Part shown: in pieces, positions 56,329-64,000 of the stretch
How the letters are laid out: the number at the start of each line of letters is the position of its first letter
How positions within the stretch are numbered: the first letter of the stretch is position 1
Origin: Massilia endophytica
GTDB taxonomy: Bacteria > Pseudomonadota > Gammaproteobacteria > Burkholderiales > Burkholderiaceae_D
Direction of reading: 5' to 3'
Length of the DNA: 64,000 nucleotides
NCBI RefSeq assembly: GCF_021165955.1
Contig: NZ_CP088952.1
Location: forward strand, 2,852,001 to 2,916,000
Notes under the pieces: model-generated
The model's database searches: none
What the model saw: only the letters and a program-made list of their open reading frames with translations
What the model was told of the DNA's origin: nothing
Program-made: the position numbers and the translations under genes

Positions 56329-56987
56329 GCTACCGCCTTCACCGGCTGGCCGGGACGGGAATACACGCAGGCGACGCCTTCATAGGCGCGCTGCACCGCA
56401 GGCCGGGCGGCAATGGTTTCGAACCAGCGGCGCAGATTGGGGAAGTCGGCCAGCACCTGGCCATGCGGCGCATGGGGAACGATCCAGGGATAGCAGGCCA
56501 TGTCGGCAATCGAGTATTCGCCTGCGATGAATTCGCGGCCTTCGAGCTGGCGGTCCAGCACACCGTACAGGCGCGCGGTTTCGCGCGTATAGCGGTTGAT
56601 GGCGAATGGCACTTCCTCAGATGCGTAGACGCGGAAGTAGCCCGCCTGCCCCGCCATCGGGCCCAGCCCCGCCATCTGCCAGAACAGCCATTGCAGCGCT
56701 TCGCTGCGCGCGCGGGCCTGCCACGGCAGGCCGTAGCCGCATTTCTCCGCCAGATAGAGCAGCATGGCCCCGGATTCGAACATGGACAGCGGCTCGCCAC
56801 CGCCAATCGGCGCGTTGTCGACCAGGGCCGGGATTTTCCCGTTGGGCGAGATGCGCAGGAACTCGGGCGTGTGCTGCTCGCCCTTGCTCAGGCTGAGCGT
56901 GCGCAGGCGGTAGGGCAGGCCCGCTTCTTCCAGATACACGCGGAGCTTCTGGCCGTTGGGGGTGGGGGCGTAATAGAGGTCGATCAT
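56325..56987 (-). CDS. yfcG: Nu-class glutathione S-transferase (YfcG-like)
   Basis: The protein is 220 residues. The start MIDLYYAPTPNGQKL, SPNGKIPALVD, GGEPLSMFESGAMLLYLAE and LQWLFWQMAGLGPMAGQ closely track E. coli YfcG, a disulfide-bond reductase of the Nu class that uses two glutathione molecules without a catalytic cysteine or tyrosine (the Thr/Asn in the first loop are used). It is the first gene of a pair with the EamA exporter. An 11-bp inverted repeat lies in its upstream region. Confidence 0.9.
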   Translation of the reverse strand: MIDLYYAPTPNGQKLRVYLEEAGLPYRLRTLSLSKGEQHTPEFLRISPNGKIPALVDNAPIGGGEPLSMFESGAMLLYLAEKCGYGLPWQARARSEALQWLFWQMAGLGPMAGQAGYFRVYASEEVPFAINRYTRETARLYGVLDRQLEGREFIAGEYSIADMACYPWIVPHAPHGQVLADFPNLRRWFETIAARPAVQRAYEGVACVYSRPGQPVKAVA

Positions 56988-57029
56988 GGCGTCCCTTTCA
57001 ATGCAGTCGGGGACATTGTGCCGGGAATG

Positions 57030-57074
57030 CTGGCTCCATATAAGATCCAGCAGAGCGAAGTTTTATGGAGCCAG
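57030..57074. repeat. 11-bp inverted repeat in the GST promoter region
   Basis: CTGGCTCCATA (57030-57040) and TATGGAGCCAG (57064-57074) are perfect reverse complements, separated by 23 bases. A TTATAT -10-like sequence on the minus strand overlaps the GST-proximal arm. No T-run follows, so an operator is more likely than a terminator for the GGDEF-EAL gene. Confidence 0.55.
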
Positions 57075-57075
57075 A

Positions 57076-59229
57076 CTAGCGGGAACCGAAGGCCAGGCGC
57101 TTGCCTTCGCGCAGCATGCGCTCGAAGTCCGCCGCCGCCACGGGCTGGCTGAAGAGGTAGCCCTGAAGCTGGTCGCAGCCCAGCTCGCGGAGGAAGGCCA
57201 TCTGCTCCACCGTTTCCACGCCCTCGGCCACGATCTCCTGGCGCAGCTGCTGGGCCATGGTGACGATGGCGCGCGCGATAGCGCAGTCGTTCTCCTCGTA
57301 CGGCAGGCCGACCACGAAGGCGCGGTCGATCTTGAGGGTGCTGATGGGGAATTTCTTCAGGTAGGCCAGGCTGGAATAGCCGGTGCCGAAATCGTCCAGT
57401 GCCAGCGCCAGGCCCATGGCCACCAGCTCGTTCATGATGGCGATCACCGTTTCGGCGCCGCGCACCAGCAGGCTTTCCGTAATTTCGAGCATGATCTGCT
57501 CGGGATGCACCTGGTGCCGCTCCAGCACTTCGGCCATGCGCTCGGGCAGCGTGCGGTCGAACTGCCGCGCCGAGAGGTTCACGGCAATGGGCGGCATGAT
57601 CAGGTTCGCGTCCTTCCACGCGCGGATCTGGCGGCAGGCCTCCTCCACCACCCAGTTGCCCAGATCGAGGATCAGGCCCGTTTCCTCGGCAACCGGAATG
57701 AAGACGCCGGGCGACACGAGGCCGCGCACGGGATGGCGCCAGCGCAGCAGCGCTTCGGCGCCCACGATACGGCCGCTGCGCAGGCTCACCTTCGGCTGGT
57801 AGTACAGCAGGAGTTCGTTGTTGGCCAGCGCGTCGCGCAGTTCGCTCTCGATGCGCAGGTGCTCCTTGGCGCGCTGGTTCATTTCTTCGCTGTAGAACAG
57901 CAGCGCCGCGTCCATGCCCTGCCCCGCCTTCGCCGTCGCCACCTCGGCGCCGCGCAGCAGGGAGGCCGCGTCCTGCGCATCCTCGGGATAGACGGCTATG
58001 CCAACGTTTGCACCCACCTGCAGGCTGTGATTGCCGATCACGATGGGCGCGGAGAGCGCGTCCACCAGCTTGCGCGCCACCAGGGCGGCGTGCTCGCGCT
58101 TCTCGATCTGCGGCAGCGCGATGGCGAACTTGCTGCCGTCCAGGCGCGCCAGGATATCGCCTTCGCGCAGCTTCAGGCGGAACATGCGGCCGATCTCCAC
58201 CATTACTGCATTGCCCACCTCATGGCCAAGCGTGTCGCTGATCGCGCCCAGGCGCGCGACTTCCACCACCACCAGGGCGCCATGCGCCTGCGCGCGGCGC
58301 GCCTCGGCCATGGCCTGGCCCAGGAGCTGGAGCAGCAGGCCCTGGTTGGGCAGGCCGGTCAGGCTGTCGTAGTTGGCCATGCGCTGCATGCGCGCTTCGG
58401 CGTCCTTGTGCACGCTGATGTCGGAGAACAGCGAGAAGGTGTGCGTGATATTGCCCGCCTCGTCGCGCACCACGCTGATGGTCACGGACTGGGGAAAGAG
58501 CTCGCCGTTCTTGCGCTTGCCGATGATTTCGCCGCGCCAGGGGCCGGCGCCTTTCATGGCGCCGCGCACCTTGGCGCGGAACTCGGCATCGTGCACGCCG
58601 GAGCGCAGCAGGTCCGGCGTCTGGCCGATGGCCTCCGCCATGGTGTAGCCGGTGATGCGGGTGAAGGCGCCGTTGATGGAGACAATGCGTTCGCTCGAAT
58701 CCGTGATCAGCACGCCCTGGTCGCTGTCTTCGATGATGCGGGCGTGCAGGTTGACCTTCTCCTGCTGCGTGAGCGCCTCGTTCACCTGCCGCAGCTTCAC
58801 CAGCATGCCGAGGGGCTCGTGGCTTTCGTCATGCATCAGCGAGAGCGCGAGCTTGACCCAGATAACGTCGCCGGACTTCTTGCGGCGCCGGACTTCCGTG
58901 CCCTCGCTGCCGTCGTCCACGAACAGTTCGGCGATATTGCCTTCCTCGTCGTCGTCCGTATAGAGGAAGAGAATATGCTGGCCGATGGCTTCCTGGGCCG
59001 TGTAGCCGAACAGGCTTTCGGCGCCCCGGTTCCAGCTCGTGACATAGCCCGCGAGATCGAGCTCCAGCTCCGCCTGCGGCGCCGCATCGGCGGCCCCGGG
59101 AGCAGGCAGGGCGCGCATCCCTGCTAGGGTGTCTTCAAGTGATGCAAGCGTGCGTGCGAGCGCTTCGCCCTGCTGAGTGCGGGCGTCCCGGCTCAGGGCC
59201 AGACAGCGCTCTATCGCATTTTCAAGCAT
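57076..59229 (-). CDS. PAS-PAS-GGDEF-EAL protein with degenerate GGDEF, probable c-di-GMP phosphodiesterase
   Basis: The protein is 717 residues from the ATG at 59229 (GGAAGGG upstream). PAS domains lie at about 54-150 and 160-275, GGDEF at about 283-445 and EAL at about 455-710. The cyclase signature is DGSKF (364-368) and so should be inactive. The EAL site is intact: Glu492 in EALLRW, Asn551, Glu582, Asp612-Asp613 in DDFGTGYS, Lys633 and Glu669. No membrane segment is present. It overlaps the HDOD gene by eight bases. Confidence 0.92.
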   Translation of the reverse strand: MLENAIERCLALSRDARTQQGEALARTLASLEDTLAGMRALPAPGAADAAPQAELELDLAGYVTSWNRGAESLFGYTAQEAIGQHILFLYTDDDEEGNIAELFVDDGSEGTEVRRRKKSGDVIWVKLALSLMHDESHEPLGMLVKLRQVNEALTQQEKVNLHARIIEDSDQGVLITDSSERIVSINGAFTRITGYTMAEAIGQTPDLLRSGVHDAEFRAKVRGAMKGAGPWRGEIIGKRKNGELFPQSVTISVVRDEAGNITHTFSLFSDISVHKDAEARMQRMANYDSLTGLPNQGLLLQLLGQAMAEARRAQAHGALVVVEVARLGAISDTLGHEVGNAVMVEIGRMFRLKLREGDILARLDGSKFAIALPQIEKREHAALVARKLVDALSAPIVIGNHSLQVGANVGIAVYPEDAQDAASLLRGAEVATAKAGQGMDAALLFYSEEMNQRAKEHLRIESELRDALANNELLLYYQPKVSLRSGRIVGAEALLRWRHPVRGLVSPGVFIPVAEETGLILDLGNWVVEEACRQIRAWKDANLIMPPIAVNLSARQFDRTLPERMAEVLERHQVHPEQIMLEITESLLVRGAETVIAIMNELVAMGLALALDDFGTGYSSLAYLKKFPISTLKIDRAFVVGLPYEENDCAIARAIVTMAQQLRQEIVAEGVETVEQMAFLRELGCDQLQGYLFSQPVAAADFERMLREGKRLAFGSR

Positions 59230-60193
59230 TGGCCCTTCCCGCCACATCGCGCGTGACGCTCAGCATCCACAGGTTCGCTTCCGCGACCACGGCATTGAAC
59301 TCTGGGGCGGACAGCTGCACTTCCTCCAGCTTCGCGGACACGGTGCCGAAGTCGCCCTGCTCCGCCGCTTCCACCAGGGCCAGCAAGGTACCGATGTCGC
59401 CCTGCTTGTTCAGCAGCGCCTGCTGCGCCGCGTCGCCGATATTCAGTGGCGCCAGCACTTCCTCCAGCGGCATGCCGAACAGCACACCCAGCAGGGAGAA
59501 CATGCCGACCATGAAAGCCTGTTCCTGATTGTGCTTGTCCAGGCCCGTTTCGCGCGCCAGCAGTTCCATCGAGCGGGCGCGCACGGACACGCGCGCCAGC
59601 AGCATGGCCGAACGCACGTCCCCTTCGCGGGCGGCGAACAGCATGAGGTTCAGCCAGCGGCGCAGCTGCTGGCGGCCCAGGATCAGGATGGCCTGGGAGA
59701 AGCTGGTCACGCGGCGTCCCGTGCCCATGCCCAGGGAGTTCACGAGCTTCAGCAGGTGATAGGACAGGGTCGGGTCGCGCCGCAGCAGCGCTTCGATTTC
59801 ATGGGTGTCCGCGTCGTTGCTCACAAGGGCCACCAGCTGCAGGGCCAGGGCGCGCGAGGCGGCCTGGTTGCCGACGGGTTTCGCAGGCGGCGCCAGGGGC
59901 CAGTCGCCCTCCACCCAGCTCACATTGGGCGGCAGGTTCTTGTCGAAGGGACTGTCGGCGCGCAGCACCTGCTCGGTGGGCAGCCTGCGCCAGCCGGCCT
60001 GCTCCAGCTCCTCGGCCAGCGATTCCGATACCTGCTCGCGGAAATGGCAGGGCAGCTGGGTGGCCAGCTCCGCCAGTTCCTCCGGCAGTTCACAGGCGTC
60101 GCTCGCACCGGCAAAGACCAGCCCCGAGGGGATGCCATTGCGGTCGGCGAGCAGTTGCAGAAAGACGGGAGGGGCGGTGTTCAGAGCATTCAT
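59222..60193 (-). CDS. HDOD domain protein
   Basis: The protein is 323 residues from the ATG at 60193. An N-terminal region of about 95 residues resembles the remnant of an EAL domain seen in YuxH-type proteins. The HDOD domain follows (about 110-300: ALALQLVALVSNDADTHEIEALLRRDPTLSYHLLKLVNS and GRRVTSFSQAILILGRQQLRRWLNLML). It lacks HD-GYP catalytic residues. Such proteins are signalling scaffolds. Overlap with the PAS-GGDEF-EAL gene suggests the two act together. Confidence 0.9.
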   Translation of the reverse strand: MNALNTAPPVFLQLLADRNGIPSGLVFAGASDACELPEELAELATQLPCHFREQVSESLAEELEQAGWRRLPTEQVLRADSPFDKNLPPNVSWVEGDWPLAPPAKPVGNQAASRALALQLVALVSNDADTHEIEALLRRDPTLSYHLLKLVNSLGMGTGRRVTSFSQAILILGRQQLRRWLNLMLFAAREGDVRSAMLLARVSVRARSMELLARETGLDKHNQEQAFMVGMFSLLGVLFGMPLEEVLAPLNIGDAAQQALLNKQGDIGTLLALVEAAEQGDFGTVSAKLEEVQLSAPEFNAVVAEANLWMLSVTRDVAGRANA

Positions 60194-60275
60194 TCGGGCA
60201 TTCCAGGATGGGACAATGATAGACGGTTTTAGCTCTCTAATGGTACTCCGAATCAATTAGCCAGAGTCAACAGAT

Positions 60276-60292
60276 ATGTCATGACATTGTCA
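60276..60292. repeat. Overlapping palindromes upstream of the HDOD gene
   Basis: ATGTCATGACAT (60276-60287) is a perfect 12-bp palindrome, and TGACA-T-TGTCA (60282-60292) overlaps it. Together they give three TGTCA-type half-sites. The position, about 85 bases upstream of the HDOD start and just after the LysR stop, suggests an operator for the HDOD/EAL operon. Confidence 0.45.
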
Positions 60293-60305
60293 CCAGGAAA
60301 TTACT

Positions 60306-61259
60306 TCATTTGTCATTTTCTTGCGCATCCGCAAGTGTTTGGGCGCCAGGCAGATGCTGGCACAGGCAATCGAAGATATCATCGCGCCGCATGCGCTTGA
60401 TCCACCAGTCCAGGCCCGCCCCTGTTTCGCCGCTGCGCCAGGCGAGGTAGAAGGTCTCGTCCGGCTTCGGCTCCTCCACTTCCTTCTCCACCAGCAGGCC
60501 GGCCGCAATGGCGGCGCGGGCGCACTGCTCGGGCAGGAAACCGAATCCCAGTCCTGCCAGCTGGTACTGGTACTTCGCAGCCATGGACGATACGGTCAGC
60601 GTATCCTGCCCCAGCAGCAGGCCCACTGTGCGGGGCGGCATGCGCCGGGCGGAGTCGGCGACCACGATGGCGCGGTGATGCTGCAGCTCCGTGCGGCCCA
60701 GGGGACGGTCGACCGCCGCCAGTGGATGGCCGGGCGCCACGGCAAACACCCATTTCACGCTGCCGATAGGCTGGGACACATAGCCTCCGCCGGCCGGGCC
60801 GTCGCCGGGCGCGCCGACGATGAGGTCCACGCGCCGGTCCAGCAAGGCCTCCCAGGTGCCGGACAGCGCCTCCTGCACAATGCGCAGGCGCGTCTGCTGG
60901 GCCACTTCGTAGAAGGCGCGCACATCCGGCTCGAAGGCGGACGCCGAAAACATGGAATCGATGCCCACGGCCAGCTCGGTTTCCCAGCCCGAGGCCACGC
61001 GCCGCACACGGTGCTCCAGGTCCTGCGCCGCCTTCAGCAGGTAGCGCCCTTCCTTCAGCAGCTCGCGTCCCGCCCGCGTCAGTTCCACGCGGGGGCCGTT
61101 GCGCTCGAAGACCTGCACACCCAGGTCGTCCTCCAGCTTGCCTACAGTGTAGGAAATGGTGGACGGCACGCGGTGCAGCTCCTTGCCCGCGGCGGAGAAG
61201 GAACCGCGGCGGTCGATGGCGTCCACGATCTGCAGGGCTTCCAGGCTCAGTCTAAGCAT
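60306..61259 (-). CDS. LysR family transcriptional regulator, probable regulator of the pirin gene
   Basis: The protein is 317 residues. The helix-turn-helix reads RGSFSAAGKELHRVPSTISYTVGKLEDDLG, a form typical of the PunR/DhaR-like subgroup. The effector domain spans about 92-300. It is divergent from the pirin gene across 126 bases, the usual layout for a LysR regulator and its target. The ligand is unknown. Confidence 0.92.
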   Translation of the reverse strand: MLRLSLEALQIVDAIDRRGSFSAAGKELHRVPSTISYTVGKLEDDLGVQVFERNGPRVELTRAGRELLKEGRYLLKAAQDLEHRVRRVASGWETELAVGIDSMFSASAFEPDVRAFYEVAQQTRLRIVQEALSGTWEALLDRRVDLIVGAPGDGPAGGGYVSQPIGSVKWVFAVAPGHPLAAVDRPLGRTELQHHRAIVVADSARRMPPRTVGLLLGQDTLTVSSMAAKYQYQLAGLGFGFLPEQCARAAIAAGLLVEKEVEEPKPDETFYLAWRSGETGAGLDWWIKRMRRDDIFDCLCQHLPGAQTLADAQENDK

Positions 61260-61385
61260 TCGATTTTTTCGACACTAAATGGGTAAATTTTCCGTTTTTT
61301 GAAACCGCACGCGCGGCCTATACTTTGATTCATCCAAGGAGAAATCCTTCGAATTCATCGCATATCATATCAAAGGAGCTCGACC
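61260..61385. promoter_or_regulatory. LysR / pirin divergent promoter region
   Basis: A TATACT -10 (61319-61324) faces the pirin gene. AAGGA-GAAA-TCCTT (61336-61349) is a small dyad just downstream, flanked by two copies of ATTCATC. The LysR-proximal half is AT-rich with T-runs. The pirin start is preceded by AAAGGAG. Binding by the divergent LysR protein is inferred. Confidence 0.45.
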
Positions 61386-62084
<699 letters not shown>

Positions 62085-62138
62085 GCGGCTGGCCGCGCCC
62101 CTCCCTGCTGGCATTGCATCTTTTTGTTATGATGAGGG

Positions 62139-62164
62139 GCGCGCCCAGCCCGGCGCGCATTTTT
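62139..62164 (+). terminator. GC hairpin with T-run between pirin and ribA
   Basis: GCGCGC (62139-62144) pairs with GCGCGC (62153-62158), followed by ATTTTT. It probably ends the pirin transcript. A TATGAT -10-like sequence precedes the hairpin, so it could alternatively be an attenuator in the ribA leader. Confidence 0.55.
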
Positions 62165-62188
62165 ACTGTTTGAGAAGAAGAGCACGCA

Positions 62189-62842
62189 ATGCAGCCCCTA
62201 GCAGACCTCCCTGCCACCGAAGAACTGGACTACGTCACGTCCTGCGCCCTGCCGACGCCCTGGGCCCAGTTCACGCTGCACGCCTTCGTGGAGCACGCCA
62301 CCGGCAAGGAGCACCTGGCCATGGTGCTGGGCGATATCGGCGACGGCCAGCCCGTGCTGGCCCGCGTACACAGCGAGTGCCTGACGGGCGACGTGCTGTT
62401 CTCCCAGCGCTGCGACTGCGGCGCGCAGCTGGAAGGCGCGCTGCAGCGCATCGCCCAGGAAGGCCGCGGCGTGCTGCTCTATCTGCGCCAGGAAGGCCGC
62501 GGCATTGGCCTGATCAACAAGATGCGCGCCTACCGCCTGCAGGAAGCGGGCGCGGACACGGTGCAGGCCAACGAGCAGCTGGGCTTCAAGCCCGACCAGC
62601 GCAGCTACGGCCTGGTGGCTCCCATGCTGCAGCAGTTCGGCGTGCGCTCGCTGAAGCTCATGACGAACAACCCGCGCAAGATCGCGGCGATGGAAAAGCT
62701 GGGCATCGCGGTGGCCGAGCGCGTGCCCCTGCTCGTGAACCGCAACAAGTTCAACCAGCACTACCTGAACACCAAGGCCGCCAAGCTGGGCCATATGATG
62801 CACCCGATTACCGCCACCGCTACCGGGGACGGCGAACAGTAG
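62189..62842 (+). CDS. ribA: GTP cyclohydrolase II
   Basis: This 217-residue protein has zinc ligands Cys64, Cys75 and Cys77 in SECLTGDVLFSQRCDCG. The QEGRGIGLINKM loop with the catalytic Arg and Tyr region and DTVQANEQLGFKPDQRSYG are all conserved. It opens GTP to start riboflavin synthesis. This is the stand-alone form without a DHBP synthase domain. No FMN riboswitch is visible upstream. Confidence 0.95.
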   Translation: MQPLADLPATEELDYVTSCALPTPWAQFTLHAFVEHATGKEHLAMVLGDIGDGQPVLARVHSECLTGDVLFSQRCDCGAQLEGALQRIAQEGRGVLLYLRQEGRGIGLINKMRAYRLQEAGADTVQANEQLGFKPDQRSYGLVAPMLQQFGVRSLKLMTNNPRKIAAMEKLGIAVAERVPLLVNRNKFNQHYLNTKAAKLGHMMHPITATATGDGEQ

Positions 62843-62878
62843 GGTACACTGCACCTGACTCAACCAGGTGTGTATTGC

Positions 62879-64000
62879 ATGAAATTCAACAAGCTTGCCC
62901 TAGCGTTGACCTTGGCCTGGGGCTCCACCGCTTTCGCGGCGCCGTCCCAGTCCCGTCCTGCTCCCGCTGCGCAGCCCGCCCCTCCTGCCACCCAGGAGGA
63001 AGCCGTGGCGCTGCCGACGCCTTCCAGCGCCGCGCAGAAGCTCTACATGAACGCCAAGAAGGATCTGCTGCAGGTGCGCTCGCTGCTGAAAAGCGGCCGC
63101 ACGCAGTCCTCCGTCGGTTCCGGCTTCCTGGTGGGCACCTCCAACCTGGTGCTGACCAATTACCACGTGGTGTCCCAGTTCGCCCTCGATCCCGAAACCT
63201 ATACGGGCGAATGGGTGGACACGGCGGGCCAGCGCGGCAACATCGAACTGCTGGCCGTGGACGTGCTGCACGACCTGGCCGTGGTGCGCGTGAACCGCTA
63301 CGGCACAGGCGTGTTCAAGGTGCCTGAGCGCGAAGTGCGCCTGTCGCAGGGCCAGTACCTCTACTCGCTGGGCAATCCCCTGGACCTGGGCTTCGCCATC
63401 TCGGAAGGCTCGTACAACGGCGTGATCACGCGCAGCTTCTACGAGCAGCTGATGTTCACGGGCCCCATCAATTCCGGCATGAGCGGCGGCCCAAGCGTGA
63501 CGGCCGATGGCGAAGTGGTGGGCGTGAACGTGTCCAAGCGCCTGGACGGGGAGCTGGTGAGCTTCCTCGTGCCGATCCGCTATGCGCAGGAACTGCTGAA
63601 GCGCGTGCCGTCAGACGCCCAGCCGCCCCACGACTTCACCACCATCGTTACGCAGCAGCTGCTCGCGCACCAGCGCGCCATGGTGGACCAGCTGCTGGCC
63701 GGGCCCCTGAGCACCAAGCAGATGGGCCCCTACCAGGTGCCCGTGCGCGAGAACGAGCAGATGCGCTGCTGGGGACGCGCCAACGTCAAAGGCGAAAAGG
63801 CCTTCGCCGTCGACAACACCAACTGCTCGATGGAGTCGGCGATCTTCGTCTCCGGCTCCATGCAGACCGGCCAGGTCGCCATCCGCCACCAGTTCATGCG
63901 CAGCACGGGCCTCGATCCGATCCGCTTCGCCCAGCTCTCCAGCATGTCGTTCAAGAACGAGTCCTTCGGCAGCTACAAGGACAGCCGCATGACGCCGCCG
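62879..64000 (+). CDS. Trypsin-like serine protease, exported (partial at window end)
   Basis: The first 374 codons are present, with no stop before the window edge. A signal peptide (about 1-20, ending TAFAAP) is followed by a Pro/Ala-rich linker. The protease domain shows the catalytic His in LTNYHVV, Asp in VLHDLAVV and Ser in NSGMSGGPS, as in DegP/HtrA-like S1C enzymes. No PDZ domain is evident before the end. The region after about residue 250 is unfamiliar and may hold a substrate-recognition domain with two cysteines. Confidence 0.85.
   Translation, partial: MKFNKLALALTLAWGSTAFAAPSQSRPAPAAQPAPPATQEEAVALPTPSSAAQKLYMNAKKDLLQVRSLLKSGRTQSSVGSGFLVGTSNLVLTNYHVVSQFALDPETYTGEWVDTAGQRGNIELLAVDVLHDLAVVRVNRYGTGVFKVPEREVRLSQGQYLYSLGNPLDLGFAISEGSYNGVITRSFYEQLMFTGPINSGMSGGPSVTADGEVVGVNVSKRLDGELVSFLVPIRYAQELLKRVPSDAQPPHDFTTIVTQQLLAHQRAMVDQLLAGPLSTKQMGPYQVPVRENEQMRCWGRANVKGEKAFAVDNTNCSMESAIFVSGSMQTGQVAIRHQFMRSTGLDPIRFAQLSSMSFKNESFGSYKDSRMTPP

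Noticed and set aside
62085..62188. FMN riboswitch in front of ribA
   Set aside because: The 104-base gap is too short and lacks the conserved FMN aptamer segments. Only a GC hairpin with a T-run is present.

Overview
The window is high-GC, densely coded chromosomal DNA. No stretch above about 300 bases lacks a gene. I see no tRNA, rRNA, insertion sequence, CRISPR array or prophage. Gene content points to a betaproteobacterium of the Burkholderiales, most likely Oxalobacteraceae (Massilia/Duganella/Janthinobacterium-like). The supporting features are the dapC-dapD-pilU-dapE-prmB gene order, OmpR/EnvZ, the MdtABC-type efflux system, the S46 dipeptidyl peptidase and many LysR regulators. This placement is inference from gene content, not from a marker gene.

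Layout. 1-5.4 kb: the end of an AraC regulator, a secreted protein, an SRPBCC protein, an M16 zinc protease and a DHA2 MFS exporter that faces its probable LysR regulator. 6.4-8.9 kb: an MlaE permease, MCE protein and lipoprotein unit with no ATPase gene. 8.9-12.3 kb: a DEAD-box helicase and D-tartrate dehydratase with a divergent LysR regulator. 12.3-14.3 kb: a VOC protein, a small membrane protein behind a MerR-type promoter with its MerR gene, and a Mut7-C RNase-like protein. 14.4-23.6 kb: a lone motA, then the lysine/diaminopimelate genes dapC, dapD and dapE interleaved with pilU, a small hypothetical pair and yffB, then prmB and an ABC-F ATPase. 23.6-28.9 kb: CheW, a FapA-type protein, a small exported protein and ompR-envZ.

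29.0-32.0 kb is a VOC / DGPF(YciI) / DGPF-DGPF / ECF42-type sigma factor operon with a matching candidate promoter. 32.0-32.8 kb holds an Imm26-like immunity protein and a 100-residue protein resembling encapsulated ferritin but lacking its metal-binding glutamates. 32.9-37.0 kb is a vitamin uptake region: a TPP riboswitch in front of a TonB-dependent receptor, convergent with pnuC, a NadR-like kinase and an outer-membrane barrel gene. 37-48.4 kb: an S46 peptidase and a complete RND efflux operon (fusion protein, two permeases, outer-membrane factor). 48.6-53.2 kb: sppA, a sodium:solute symporter and dgt. 53.2-57 kb: an MFS exporter, DUF3820 and KGG stress proteins, an EamA exporter and a Nu-class GST. 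57-60.2 kb: a PAS-GGDEF-EAL protein and an HDOD protein, overlapping. 60.3-64 kb: a LysR regulator divergent from a pirin, ribA, and the start of a trypsin-like protease cut by the window edge.

Points most worth a second look are the ferritin-like protein without ferroxidase ligands, the ECF42 operon with its promoter, the riboswitch-controlled receptor beside the pnuC operon, and the MlaE/MCE unit without an ATPase. Family comparisons and reference residues quoted below come from memory of the families, since no search could be run.
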